Of a stretch of 64,000 nt of DNA, positions 1 through 9,167 are shown piece by piece. The notes beneath the pieces were generated by a model. The model was not told the DNA's origin. It saw only the letters and a program-made list of their open reading frames with translations, and made no database searches. Source of the stretch: DATKWD01 sp963704815 (GTDB lineage: Bacteria > Actinomycetota > Acidimicrobiia > Acidimicrobiales > Salinilacustritrichaceae); assembly GCA_963704815.1 (NCBI GenBank), contig CAVPHU010000004.1, forward strand, positions 15,449-79,448, in the 5' to 3' direction. Numbering within the stretch: the first letter of the stretch is position 1; each line of letters starts with the position of its first letter. The position numbers and the translations under genes are program-made.

Positions 1-1
1 G

Positions 2-601
2 TTCAAGAGCGGACTGCGCCCCGTCGAACTGGGGCGCAGGCTGACCCGCGAGATGGACAACAACCGCTCGGTCGGCGTGAAGGGACAGCCCGTCGCCCCG
101 AACTCCTTCACGTTCTGGATCGGCCCCGAGGACGACCAGCAGTTCGCCGACGTCTACGACAGCCTCGAGCGCGAGCTGGCCGACGCCGCCCGCGAGCACG
201 CCCGCGACGAGGGCTACCGATTCATGGGCCCGGTCGAGATCGAGTTCCAGGTCGACCAGAAGCGCCGCGCCGGCACCTTCGAGGTCGAAGCACGGCTGCG
301 CAGCGGCGACGGATCAGGCGGCGGACCCGGCTCGTTGGTGCTCCCCACCGGCGACCGGTTCACCCTCACCCAGGCCATCGTGACCGTGGGCCGGATGGCC
401 GAGTGCAACCTCGTGCTGGCCGATCCGAACGTCAGCCGCAACCACGCAGAGATCCGACCCGAGGGCGACGGCTACAAGGTGGTCGACCTCGGATCGACCA
501 ACGGAACCAAGATCAACGGCATCCGAGTGCAGGAGCACGTGCTGTCCGACGGCGACGAGGTCGCCTTCGGCAACACGGTCCTGCGCTTCGAAGCGTCCTA
601 G
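2..601 (+). CDS. fhaA: FhaA-like FHA-domain protein (5' end outside window)
   Basis: Open from the first full codon of the window, so the N-terminus is missing. About 200 residues remain. The first half resembles the C-terminal part of the DUF3662/FhaA_N domain (LRPVELGRRLTREMD). The last ~85 residues form a forkhead-associated domain with the phosphothreonine-binding signatures GRMAEC, SRNHAEI and GSTNGT. FHA domains bind pThr peptides; in mycobacteria FhaA binds the MviN pseudokinase domain and regulates peptidoglycan precursor flipping. It ends 18 bp before fhaB, and the order fhaA-fhaB-pstP-ftsW-pbpA-pknB matches the mycobacterial operon. Role by homology and context; the missing N-terminus cannot be assessed. 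Confidence 0.9.
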   Translation, partial: FKSGLRPVELGRRLTREMDNNRSVGVKGQPVAPNSFTFWIGPEDDQQFADVYDSLERELADAAREHARDEGYRFMGPVEIEFQVDQKRRAGTFEVEARLRSGDGSGGGPGSLVLPTGDRFTLTQAIVTVGRMAECNLVLADPNVSRNHAEIRPEGDGYKVVDLGSTNGTKINGIRVQEHVLSDGDEVAFGNTVLRFEAS

Positions 602-619
602 GCCGAGGCGACCTCACCC

Positions 620-1078
620 GTGTCCGAAGAACTCCTCCAGATCCTGAAGCTGTGCCTCATGGCACTGCTCTACCTCTTCTTCTTCCGCGTCCTGCGAGCC
701 GTGTGGGTCGAAGTCCGGGCACCGGCGCTCGCGGCCGGAGGCGCCGCTTCCCGCGAGCGGCGACCCAAGGCGAAGCGGGCACGCCCGATCGCCGCGCCGC
801 AGCTGCACGTGGTCGAGCCCGCCGAGATCGCCGGCACCGCCTACGCACTCGGCGACGAGCTCACCGTCGGTCGGGCCGCCGGCTGCCAGATCACGCTCGA
901 TGACACCTACGCCAGCCAGCTGCATGCGAGGGTGTTCAATCGGGGCGGGGAGTTGTACGTCGAGGATCTGGGCTCGACCAACGGCACCTACCTCAATCGA
1001 CGCAAGGTGGCGGGCCCGATGGTGATGAAACGCGGTGACCGGGTGCAGATCGGCTCGACCGTGCTGGAGCTTCGATGA
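620..1078 (+). CDS. fhaB: FhaB-like membrane-anchored FHA-domain protein
   Basis: 152 residues with a GTG start. A single hydrophobic segment at residues 6-27 (ILKLCLMALLYLFFF) is followed by a basic linker and a C-terminal FHA domain (residues ~75-150) carrying VGRAAG, SQLHARV and GSTNGTYLN. This matches FhaB (FipA) of mycobacteria, a kinase substrate and pThr adaptor linked to FtsZ/FtsQ in division. The stop overlaps the start of the phosphatase gene (ATGA), so the two are translationally coupled. The start is uncertain by a few codons because no strong Shine-Dalgarno sequence is obvious. Confidence 0.88.
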   Translation: MSEELLQILKLCLMALLYLFFFRVLRAVWVEVRAPALAAGGAASRERRPKAKRARPIAAPQLHVVEPAEIAGTAYALGDELTVGRAAGCQITLDDTYASQLHARVFNRGGELYVEDLGSTNGTYLNRRKVAGPMVMKRGDRVQIGSTVLELR

Positions 1079-3724
1079 CCATCTTCAACCTCCGGGTCGG
1101 ATCGGCCACCGACGTCGGCCAACTCCGCAAGATCAACCAGGACGCCATCGTGGTCGACGGCGGCATCTTCGGCGTCGCCGACGGCATGGGTGGCCACCAG
1201 GGCGGCGAGGTCGCCAGCGCAGTGGCCGTCGAGGTCCTCGGACGCGGGATGGCCGCACCCACTCCGTCCGGATTCGAGGCAGCCGTCAAGGCCGCCAACC
1301 TGGCGGTCTACGAACAGGGGCAGGCTCGGGACGAGCTGGCGGGCATGGGCACCACCCTCGTCGCCATCGCCGAGATCGACGTCGACGACGAGGCCCACCT
1401 CGTGATCGTCAACGTCGGCGACTCACGTGGCTACCTCCTCCGAGACCGCAAGCTCGTGCAGATCACCGAGGATCACTCCTTGGTCGCCGACCTGGTTCGA
1501 GCCGGCCGCATCACCGCCGAGGAGGCCGAGACCCACCCCCGCCGCAACATCGTCACCCGGGTCCTCGGACTCGACGAGAACGTCAGAGTCGACCAGTTCG
1601 CCGTGCTCCCGTTCGAGGGCGACCGGTTCCTCATGTGCTCCGACGGTCTCACCAACGAGGTCAGCGAAGCCGACATCACCGCCACGCTCGTCCGGGTCGA
1701 CGACCCCACCGAGGCCGCCAACACGTTGGTTCGCATGGCCAACGAGGCCGGCGGTCGGGACAACATCAGCGTCGTCATCGTCGACGTGCTCGACGACGAC
1801 GGCCAGGCCGTCCGGGCCAGCGCCACCATCGCCGACGAGCCTTCGTCACTCGAGTCCACCGACGATCTGACCGACCTCGCAGACGACGAGGCGGAAGAGC
1901 CCGACGAGCCGCAGGACGAGCAGGAATCCGACGAGGCGGAAGAGCCCGACGACTCGCAGGACGAGCAGGAATCCGACGAGCTCGACGCCCTGGGCGAGCT
2001 CCGGACCGCCGGGGTCATCGGCGCGGTCGGCGCCATGAGCGCCGCCAACGCAGCGGGTGCCGCCGGAGCGGTTGGGCCCGATGATCCAGGTCCCGACGAG
2101 GAGCCCTGGGTTCCTGAGCCCGGGTGGCTCGATGAGGACGACGAGATCGACGTGGGCGACGACCTCGCTGACGAGGTGGACCCGACCGAGGAAAGCGACT
2201 CCATCGCCGACGATCTGGAGTCCGAGCAGATCGGCCCATCGGACGCAGGCCGTGCGGGTCAGCCATGGGACGACCAAGCCGCCCCCGACGACCACGACAC
2301 CGAAGCCGACCCAGGCCGTGCGGGCGAGCCATCGGACGACCAGGCCGCCCCCGACGACCACGACACCGAAGCCGACCCAGGCCGTGCGGGCGAGCCATCG
2401 GACGACCAAGCCGCCCCCGACGACGACGACACCGAAGCCGACCAGGCCGTGCGGGCGAGCCATCCAACGACCAAGCCGCCCCCGACGACCACGACACCGA
2501 AGCCGACCCAGGCCGTGCGGGCGAGCCATCCAACGACCAAGCCGCCCCCGACGACCACGACACCGAAGCCGACCCAGGCCGTGCGGGCGAGCCATCCAAC
2601 GACCAAGCCGCCCCCGACGACCACGACACCGAAGCCGACCCAGGCCGTGCGGGCGAGCCATCCAACGACGAGGCCGCCACCGACGACGACGACATCGACC
2701 ACGAGAACGCGACCGCCGAGATCGCCGCGCCGACCGCCGAAGCAGACACCGACACGGACGCAGACGACGACGAGGTCACCGACGACGAAGACCCAGAGAC
2801 CGACGCGGACGAAGCCTCGCCGCGACGCGGCGCGGCGGCAACGGCCGTCATCGGCGCCACCGGTGCCGCGGCCCTGGCCGGCGGCAAAGCACGCGATTCT
2901 GCCGGAGTCACCATTGCCGCCGACCGGGCACGCACGCCGAAGCCGGAGGCGTCGCAGGCATCCGAGCCGGACGCCGCAGCCGACGACAAGCTCTCGCGCC
3001 GCCAACGCAAGAAGCAGGCCAAGACCGACGACGCCGCCGCGGCCGACGAGCCAGCAGCCGACGACAAGCTCTCGCGCCGCCAACGCAAGAAGCAGGCCAA
3101 GACCGACGACGCCGCCGCGACCGGTGCAGCCGCAGTCGCCGACGGCGACGCCCCGACGACGAGCTCGGTCGACGATCTCGCCGGATTCGGTCGGGCGCTC
3201 GACGACTCACAGCTGGCCGACGCCGAGACGTCGGTGCCGACGACGACGACGACGACCTCGACGACCTCATCCCGACCCGGCGCCGGTTCAGCTGGCGGGT
3301 CGCCGCGTTCCTCTTCCTGTTCTGCGCGGTGATCGGGGTCGCCATCGGCGCCCTCGGCGTCTATGCGCGGGGGACCTACTACGTCGGCTACGACGACAAT
3401 CGGGTCGCGATCTTCCAAGGCCGCCCCGGGGGCGTGCTGTTCTTCGACCCCACCGTCGAGGCGCACAGCAACATCATCCGCGCCGAGTTGCTGCCCGTCT
3501 CGGCGGACAAGGTCGACGACGACCCCGATTTCGGCACGTTCGGCGAGGCCCAGGTGTTCATCACCAACCTGCAGCTGGTCGACGTCGACACGCTCCCGGT
3601 GACGGGCGAACCCGGCAGCTTCGACGGCGCGGCCGAACCCCCCGCAACGCCGTCGACGACCGCCATCCCGCTTCCCCCCGAAGCCCCGACGCCGGCAGGC
3701 TCCCCCGACACCACCGCCGGCTGA
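1075..3724 (+). CDS. pstP: PP2C-family Ser/Thr phosphatase PstP, two apparent frameshifts
   Basis: Residues 1-240 are a complete PP2C phosphatase domain: KINQDA, VADGMGGHQGGE, VNVGDSRGY, MCSDGLTNE and GGRDNISVV. A long acidic linker with seven ~22-residue repeats (consensus GRAGEPSDDQAAPDDHDTEA) follows, then two copies of DDKLSRRQRKKQAK, one transmembrane segment (FLFLFCAVIGVAIGALGVYA) and an extracytoplasmic tail, as in mycobacterial PstP. The coding frame changes twice. At 2440-2444 one repeat is 65 bp instead of 66 and lacks a C. A second -1 shift falls in the ACG/GAC run at about 3237-3256. Without both shifts the membrane segment is not reached. The stop overlaps the ftsW start (TGATG). 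PstP dephosphorylates the operon's kinase and its substrates. The shifts may be assembly errors, real mutations or slippage sites. Confidence 0.8.
2248..2708 (+). repeat. 66-bp in-gene tandem repeat, seven copies
   Basis: Copies begin at 2248, 2314, 2380, 2445, 2511, 2577 and 2643. All spacings are 66 bp except the third copy (2380-2444), which is 65 bp because GACCCAGG is reduced to GACCAGG. Each copy encodes a 22-residue acidic unit in the PstP linker. The last copy is degenerate. There are no spacers, so this is not a CRISPR array. Confidence 0.95.
2976..3120 (+). repeat. 78-bp duplicated segment in the pstP linker
   Basis: Two nearly identical blocks start at 2976 and 3054, a period of 78 bp. 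Each encodes AADDKLSRRQRKKQAKTDDA, a basic island inside an otherwise acidic linker and close to the membrane segment. This looks like a recent tandem duplication. Confidence 0.85.
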
Positions 3725-5046
3725 TGGGCCGACTGCGCCGCACGACCGAGCTCGGGCTGCTGGTCCTCGCGGTCATCATCACGACGGGTGCCTACACCCT
3801 GGCGAGCCTCGGCCGAGACGCCACGATTCCGGCCAACATCGGCCCGTTCCTCGCCCTGCTGCTCGCACTGTTCATCGGGGCCCACATCGCCATCCGCAAG
3901 CTGGCGCCGAACGCCGACGGTGTGCTCTTCCCGCTCGCCGCCCTGCTCAACGGCATCGGCTACGTCTTCATCGTCAGGATCGACGAGGCCAAGGCCGATC
4001 CCGACGGCCTCGCCGCCTACCAGCTCACCTGGACCGCCCTCGGCATCGCCTGCTTCATCGCCACCCTCTTCGTCATCCGCCGAGCCCGCGACCTCGAGCG
4101 CTATCGCTACACCTTTCTCCTGATCGGCGTCGCCCTCCTGGTGATCCCGCTCGTCCCGTTCGTCGGCCGCGAGATCAACGGTGCGCAGATCTGGGTGAGC
4201 ATCGGGCCGGTCAACTTCCAGCCGGGCGAGTTCGCGAAGATCGCGCTGGCGCTGTTCTTCGCCGGCTACCTCGTCGAGCGACGCGAACTCCTGGCCATGA
4301 GCACCTGGCGGCTCGGACCGCTCCATCTCCCCGACCCCAAGGTGCTCGGACCGGTCCTGCTGGCCTGGGGGGTCTCCCTCGTCATCATGACCCTCGAGAA
4401 GGATCTCGGAAGCTCGTTGCTGTTCTTCGCTCTGTTCGTCGCCCTGCTGTGGATCGCCACTGAGCGGGTGGGCTACCTCGCGATCGGCGGGGTGCTGTTC
4501 GCCGGCGGGGCCATGCTCGCCTGGTCGACCTTCGCTCACGTGCGCGAACGGGTGGAGATCTGGCTGAACCCGTGGCCGGTGGCGAAGGACGAGGGCTTCC
4601 AGGTCGTCGAAGCCGGGTTCGCGGTGGCCGACGGTCAGCTCACCGGGACCGGCCTGGCCCTCGGCAACCCGCTGCGTATCCCCGAGGTCGAGACCGACTT
4701 CATCTTCGCGGCGATCGCCGAAGAGCTCGGCCTGTTCGGCGGCACTGCGATCCTGGTCGCCTTCATGCTGATGATCGGAGCCGGTCTGCGCATCGCGGTC
4801 CGGGCCGACAACCCGTTCGAGAAGTTGCTGGCGGCCGGGCTCACCACCCTGATCGGGGTGCAGAGCTTCATCATCATCGCCGGGGTCATCCGGGTCCTCC
4901 CGCTCACCGGGGTCACCCTTCCGTTCGTCAGCTACGGCGGCTCGTCCCTGGTGGCCAACTACATCCTCCTTGCGCTGCTCTTGCGCATCAGCGACACCCG
5001 CTCGACACGCACCGCCGAGGATGCACTCGAGGCCGTGCCGACATGA
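3724..5046 (+). CDS. FtsW/RodA-family peptidoglycan glycosyltransferase
   Basis: 440 residues, about ten transmembrane helices. SEDS-family signatures include NGAQIWVSIG, FQPGEFAKIALALFF, ETDFIFAAIAEELG and the terminal FVSYGGSSLVANY motif. SEDS proteins polymerise lipid II in the membrane and pair with a class B penicillin-binding protein, which here is encoded by the next gene. The ATG at 3724 shares a base with the pstP stop, and the end overlaps the pbpA start (ATGA). In mycobacteria the gene at this position is rodA (elongation); FtsW and RodA cannot be separated reliably from sequence alone. Confidence 0.93.
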   Translation: MGRLRRTTELGLLVLAVIITTGAYTLASLGRDATIPANIGPFLALLLALFIGAHIAIRKLAPNADGVLFPLAALLNGIGYVFIVRIDEAKADPDGLAAYQLTWTALGIACFIATLFVIRRARDLERYRYTFLLIGVALLVIPLVPFVGREINGAQIWVSIGPVNFQPGEFAKIALALFFAGYLVERRELLAMSTWRLGPLHLPDPKVLGPVLLAWGVSLVIMTLEKDLGSSLLFFALFVALLWIATERVGYLAIGGVLFAGGAMLAWSTFAHVRERVEIWLNPWPVAKDEGFQVVEAGFAVADGQLTGTGLALGNPLRIPEVETDFIFAAIAEELGLFGGTAILVAFMLMIGAGLRIAVRADNPFEKLLAAGLTTLIGVQSFIIIAGVIRVLPLTGVTLPFVSYGGSSLVANYILLALLLRISDTRSTRTAEDALEAVPT

Positions 5047-6515
5047 ACCGGCAGATCGCTCGCCTCGGAACCGCGCTCCTCGTGGCCTATGGGTTGCTGT
5101 TCATCCAGCTCAACTGGCTCAGCGTCTTCAACGCCCAGGAGCTCAAGGACAACCCCGAGAACTCACGCGAGATCCTCCGCACGTTCGACGGCCCGCGTGG
5201 CACCATCTCGTCGGCTGACGGCGCACTCCTGGCTCAGACCGTCGCTTCGGCCCCCGGTGACCGGTTCGAGACCCAGCGGGTGTACCCCGAAGGCGATCTG
5301 TTCGCCCACTCGGTCGGGTTCTTCACGCTCAACCTCGGGTCGTCCGGTGTCGAGCGGTTCTACAACGACGAGTTGGCCGGCGAGACCGACGAGTTGGTGT
5401 TCGAGCAGCTCAGCGATCTCTTCGTCAACCGGGTCCGCAACGAAGACCTGACGCTCACCATCCGCAAGGACGTGCAGGAGGTGGCGAAGGCCGCGCTCGG
5501 CGAGCAACAGGGCTCGGTCGTGGCCCTCGACCCGCGTAGCGGCGCCATCCTCGCCATGTGGAGCTTCCCGAGCTTCGATCCCAACCTGCTGGCCGATCAC
5601 GACACCACCACCGCGACCGCCGTCCAGGTCTTCCTCGACGCCAACCCCGAGAAGCCCCTGCTGGCCAAGAGCTACCGCGAGCGCTACTTCCCCGGGTCGA
5701 CGTTCAAGGTCATCACCGGCTCGGCCGGAGTGCAGACCGGACGGGTGACCGCCACCGAACCGGTCTTCCCCGTCACCAATGAGTACGTCCCGCCGCAGAC
5801 CACCCGCCCCATCAGGAACTTCGGCGGATCGAGCTGTGGTGGCGACCTGTTCCAGATCCTCAGGGTGAGCTGCAACACCGCCTTCGCCGAGATGGGTGCC
5901 GAACTCGTCGGACCCGACCCGATGATCAGCACGGCCGAGGCGTTCGGCTTCAACCGCGACATCCCGATCGATCTCCCCGACCCCGCCACCTCGAACTTCC
6001 CGACCGACTTCGACCAGAACCTCCCGGCGCTCGCCCAGTCCTCGATCGGTCAGAACGACGTGTCGGCGACACCGCTGCAGATGGCGATGACCGCCGGGGC
6101 CGTCGCCAACGACGGACGTGTGATGACTCCGCACGTGCTCGCCGAGGCACGCAACGAAGAGGGCTCGGTCGTCACCACCTTCGAACCATCCGAGTTCCAG
6201 CGGGCCGTGGACGCCCCGACCGCAGCGGTGCTACGCGAGGCCATGGTCGGCGTGGTCGGCCCCGGTGGCACCGCACAGGGCCTGGCCATCGAGGGCTTCG
6301 AGGTGGGCGGCAAGACCGGAACGGCTCAGCTCGGCACCGAGATTCCGTCGTCCCATGCCTGGATCATCGGATTCGCCGGTCCGCCGGGTCAGCCGGCCGA
6401 GGTGGCCGTTGCGGTCATCGTCGAAGGTCAACCCGGAGCCAGCGAGCAGACGGGGGGTCGGGTGGCGGCACCGATCGCTCGGGCCGTGCTGGTCCAGGCG
6501 CTCCAACCGCTCTGA
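5043..6515 (+). CDS. pbpA: Penicillin-binding protein PbpA (transpeptidase)
   Basis: 490 residues: a short cytoplasmic start, one N-terminal membrane anchor (TALLVAYGLLFIQLNWLSVF), a dimerisation region and a transpeptidase domain. The active-site motifs are complete: STFK (catalytic serine), SCN and KTG (in VGGKTGTAQ). It cross-links peptidoglycan outside the membrane, working with the SEDS protein encoded upstream. The ATG at 5043 overlaps the ftsW stop; a longer in-frame reading that starts inside ftsW is not the real start. Size and layout match mycobacterial PbpA (about 490 residues). Confidence 0.93.
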   Translation: MNRQIARLGTALLVAYGLLFIQLNWLSVFNAQELKDNPENSREILRTFDGPRGTISSADGALLAQTVASAPGDRFETQRVYPEGDLFAHSVGFFTLNLGSSGVERFYNDELAGETDELVFEQLSDLFVNRVRNEDLTLTIRKDVQEVAKAALGEQQGSVVALDPRSGAILAMWSFPSFDPNLLADHDTTTATAVQVFLDANPEKPLLAKSYRERYFPGSTFKVITGSAGVQTGRVTATEPVFPVTNEYVPPQTTRPIRNFGGSSCGGDLFQILRVSCNTAFAEMGAELVGPDPMISTAEAFGFNRDIPIDLPDPATSNFPTDFDQNLPALAQSSIGQNDVSATPLQMAMTAGAVANDGRVMTPHVLAEARNEEGSVVTTFEPSEFQRAVDAPTAAVLREAMVGVVGPGGTAQGLAIEGFEVGGKTGTAQLGTEIPSSHAWIIGFAGPPGQPAEVAVAVIVEGQPGASEQTGGRVAAPIARAVLVQALQPL

Positions 6516-7101
6516 ACCCAGATCGGGTCCGCCTCACCCAGGCGCGGGAGAGCGCCGCTGACAGTGCGTCGACGAGTTGCGTGAGCTCGGGGTCGTCGAG
6601 CGAGAAGCTCTGCCCAGCGTCTTCGAGGCAGGCGAGCCACAGGGCGCCCCGGGCTTGCGAGGCGACGCACAGACGGCTGACCCCCTGCGACGAGGCTGAG
6701 GCCCAGGAATTCGTCGAGTCCGGGTCCGAGCGCAGTGACCCCGAGATTCGCGGCCCGGTCCGAGCCGCCGAGCGACCACGCACAGGTCCTGATGTCGCCG
6801 AAGGGATCGACCGATGCCACCGTCTCATCCGACGACACACCGACCGGCTCGGCTTCCTCGAGCAGGAGCCCGAGCTCGTCGAGCATCGAAGAACTCGCAG
6901 ACCGCAACCGTCTGCGGATCGAGGGCGGCTCGGACGGTGAGGCGACCGTCGTCGGCGGCAGATCCGAGCTGGGCGATCGTGGTCTCGACCCCGCCGGGAT
7001 CGCCGGCGGTCAGCAGGCTCGGCATCGTCGTCCGCGCACGAGGACACGGCCAGGCCGAGCACGACCAGGGCCCCCAACGTTCGAGCACTTCTGACCGCCA
7101 T
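6516..7101 (-). pseudogene. Broken lipoprotein gene between pbpA and pknB
   Basis: Reading leftwards from ATG 7101, a lipoprotein signal is visible (MAVRSARTLGALVVL then SSCADDD, lipobox Cys). Coherent, non-repetitive protein then continues only by changing frame three times: LLTAGDPGGVETTIAQLG, then LDELGLLLEEAEPVGVSSDE through DEFLGLSLVAGG, then ALWLACLEDAGQSF. All three changes are in the same direction, as if single bases had been inserted. No single frame is intact and the true 3' end is unclear; it may run into pbpA. The original function is unknown. It sits antisense inside an otherwise co-directional operon. Confidence 0.5.
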
Positions 7102-7168
7102 CGGCCCGAGCGCAGGCGGGGCTGCTGCCTTCACCCACAAGGCGCGCCAGTACGCTTTCGCACCGACG

Positions 7169-9151
7169 ATGAGCGATTCTGAACAGACCGTGTTCGGCGG
7201 AAGATACGAGCTTCACCGTCGGCTGGCCCGCGGGGGCATGGCCGACGTCCATCTCGCTCACGACCGACTCCTCGATCGGCCGGTCGCGGTCAAGGTGCTG
7301 TTCGCCCAGTTCGCGTCCGACCCGAGCTTCGTCGAGCGGTTCCGCCGCGAGGCCCAGGCCGCAGCGAATCTCAACCACCCCAACATCGTCGGTGTCTACG
7401 ACTGGGGGCAGGAGGGCAACCAGTACTACATCGTGATGGAGTACGTGGACGGTCGGAGCCTCGCCGAGATCCTCCGGGCCGAGGGTGCCCTCCTCCCCGA
7501 ACGGGCAGCCGACATCGGAATCGACGTCGCCGCCGCCCTCGGATTCGCCCACCGCAACGGGGTGGTCAATCGTGACGTGAAGCCGGGCAACATCCTCATC
7601 TCCACCAGCGGGCAGGTGAAGGTGACCGACTTCGGCATCGCCCGGGCCTTCGAGGAGGGGGTGAGCGAGAACCTCACCCAGGCCGGTTCGGTGATGGGGA
7701 CGGCCACCTACTTCTCGCCCGAGCAGGCGCAGGGCAAGGCGGTCGATCCCCGCAGCGACGTCTACTCACTCGGGGTCGTGCTCTACGAGATGGTGTGCGG
7801 CCGTCCGCCGTTCACGGGGGACTCCCCCGTCGCCATCGCCTACAAGCACGTCCAGGAAGCTCCGACGCCGCCTCGCGAGCACAAGCCCGACCTCGACCCG
7901 GCGCTCGACGCCATCGTCCTCAAGGCGATGGCCAAGAGCACCGCCAACCGCTACCCGTCGGCCGAAGACCTGCGGTCCGACCTCCGCCGCTACCGCGAGG
8001 GTCAGCGCGAGCTGCGGGCCGGCGCACCCGTCGGCGCCGCGGCGGCCGCCGCTGCAGCTGCGGCCGCCGCCGCAGGCGCCACGACGGCCATTCCGGCGGT
8101 CGCGGCCGAACCCGACGGCACGCAGCTCGCATCGCTCGACGGCTACGAGGACGACGAGTACCTCGAGGAGCCCCGGCGCAACGGTGTGTTCATCGCCGTG
8201 TTGGTGGTCCTGCTGCTCCTGCTCGTCGGGTTCATCGTCGCATTCGCGCAGCTCTTCGACGGGGGCGACGACGCGGCACCGCTCATCACCGTGCCGAACG
8301 TCGTCGACAAGACCCTCGAGGAGGCCCGGGCCCAGCTCGAGTTGGACGGGTTCGAGGTGGTCACCCAGTTCGAGAAGAACGAGGACCGGCCCACCAACAC
8401 CGTCTTCGCCCAGACGCCTGCCGGTGGCGAAAAGGTCGAGGAGGGATCGATCGTCACGCTCAAGATCTCGACGGGCGCGGAGACGGTGCCGATGCCCGAG
8501 GTCGTCGGCAAGACCGAGGCCGATGCCCGCCAGTTCCTCGTCGACGGCGGCTTCACCGGTGAGATCGACACGTCCACGCGCGAGTTCAGCGACGACGTGC
8601 CCGAGGGCGAGGTCATGGCGCAGGATCCTGCCCCCGGGGTCGACGTGCCCAAGGACGCTCCGATCAAGTTGACCGTGTCCGACGGCCCCGAACAGCGTCC
8701 GGTGCCCGACGTGGCCGGCAAGTCAGCGGTCGAGGCCACCTCCGAGCTGGTCAACGCGGGCTTTCAGGTCACCGAGCGAAACGAGTTCTCCGATTCGGTC
8801 GCCCAGGGTGTGGTGATCGGGACCGAGCCTCCTGCGGGCACCCTGCTCGACAAGGATTCTCCGGTCGTGATCCGCATCAGTCAGGGCGTCGAGCAGGTGG
8901 TCGTTCCCCGGGTCGTCGACCTCAGCGAGTCAGAGGCATCGTCGCGCCTGACGACCGCCGGCTTCCGGGTGGCGGTCGAGGACCTGCTGCTCGACGATCC
9001 CGACAGCACCGACGACGGCCAGGTCCTCGAACAGCGGCCCGCCGGGGACACGCAGGCACCCGTGGGTTCGACGGTGACCATCGTCGTGGGTGTTGCACCA
9101 GATCCGCCACCCGATCCTGATGCCCCGACCGACGGCGGAAGTGGCGACTGA
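7169..9151 (+). CDS. pknB: PASTA-domain Ser/Thr protein kinase PknB
   Basis: 660 residues. The kinase domain (about 12-280) has the glycine loop LARGGMADV, VAVKV lysine, VTDFGIARA and ATYFSPEQA. The catalytic-loop motif reads NRDVKPGN instead of HRDVKPGN (Asn134; catalytic Asp136 present). An alanine-rich linker holding a run of 13 alanines (about residues 290-303) precedes one membrane helix (about 339-361) and four extracellular PASTA repeats. PASTA domains sense muropeptides or lipid II; the kinase phosphorylates FHA proteins, SEDS/PBP partners and others. No second kinase (pknA) is present in the cluster, unlike mycobacteria. The ATG at 7169 follows the broken lipoprotein region, so the gene may have its own promoter. 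Confidence 0.95.
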   Translation: MSDSEQTVFGGRYELHRRLARGGMADVHLAHDRLLDRPVAVKVLFAQFASDPSFVERFRREAQAAANLNHPNIVGVYDWGQEGNQYYIVMEYVDGRSLAEILRAEGALLPERAADIGIDVAAALGFAHRNGVVNRDVKPGNILISTSGQVKVTDFGIARAFEEGVSENLTQAGSVMGTATYFSPEQAQGKAVDPRSDVYSLGVVLYEMVCGRPPFTGDSPVAIAYKHVQEAPTPPREHKPDLDPALDAIVLKAMAKSTANRYPSAEDLRSDLRRYREGQRELRAGAPVGAAAAAAAAAAAAAGATTAIPAVAAEPDGTQLASLDGYEDDEYLEEPRRNGVFIAVLVVLLLLLVGFIVAFAQLFDGGDDAAPLITVPNVVDKTLEEARAQLELDGFEVVTQFEKNEDRPTNTVFAQTPAGGEKVEEGSIVTLKISTGAETVPMPEVVGKTEADARQFLVDGGFTGEIDTSTREFSDDVPEGEVMAQDPAPGVDVPKDAPIKLTVSDGPEQRPVPDVAGKSAVEATSELVNAGFQVTERNEFSDSVAQGVVIGTEPPAGTLLDKDSPVVIRISQGVEQVVVPRVVDLSESEASSRLTTAGFRVAVEDLLLDDPDSTDDGQVLEQRPAGDTQAPVGSTVTIVVGVAPDPPPDPDAPTDGGSGD

Positions 9152-9167
9152 CCGAGCCCTGTCCGCG

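Noticed and set aside
2248..2708. Regular repeats resembling a CRISPR array
   Set aside because: Repeats are contiguous with no spacers and encode protein in phase.
1846..3466. Long minus-strand frames across the pstP repeat region
   Set aside because: They mirror the 66-bp repeats, have Arg/Gly/Ser-rich composition and no recognisable domain; shadow frames of a repeat.
1075..5046. A single 1323-codon reading frame joining the PP2C phosphatase to FtsW
   Set aside because: After about 2443 this frame reads Pro/Thr/Arg-rich low-complexity sequence, while the acidic repeat and then the membrane helix continue in other frames; ftsW has its own start at 3724 overlapping the pstP stop. The long frame is a by-product of missing stop codons in GC-rich DNA.
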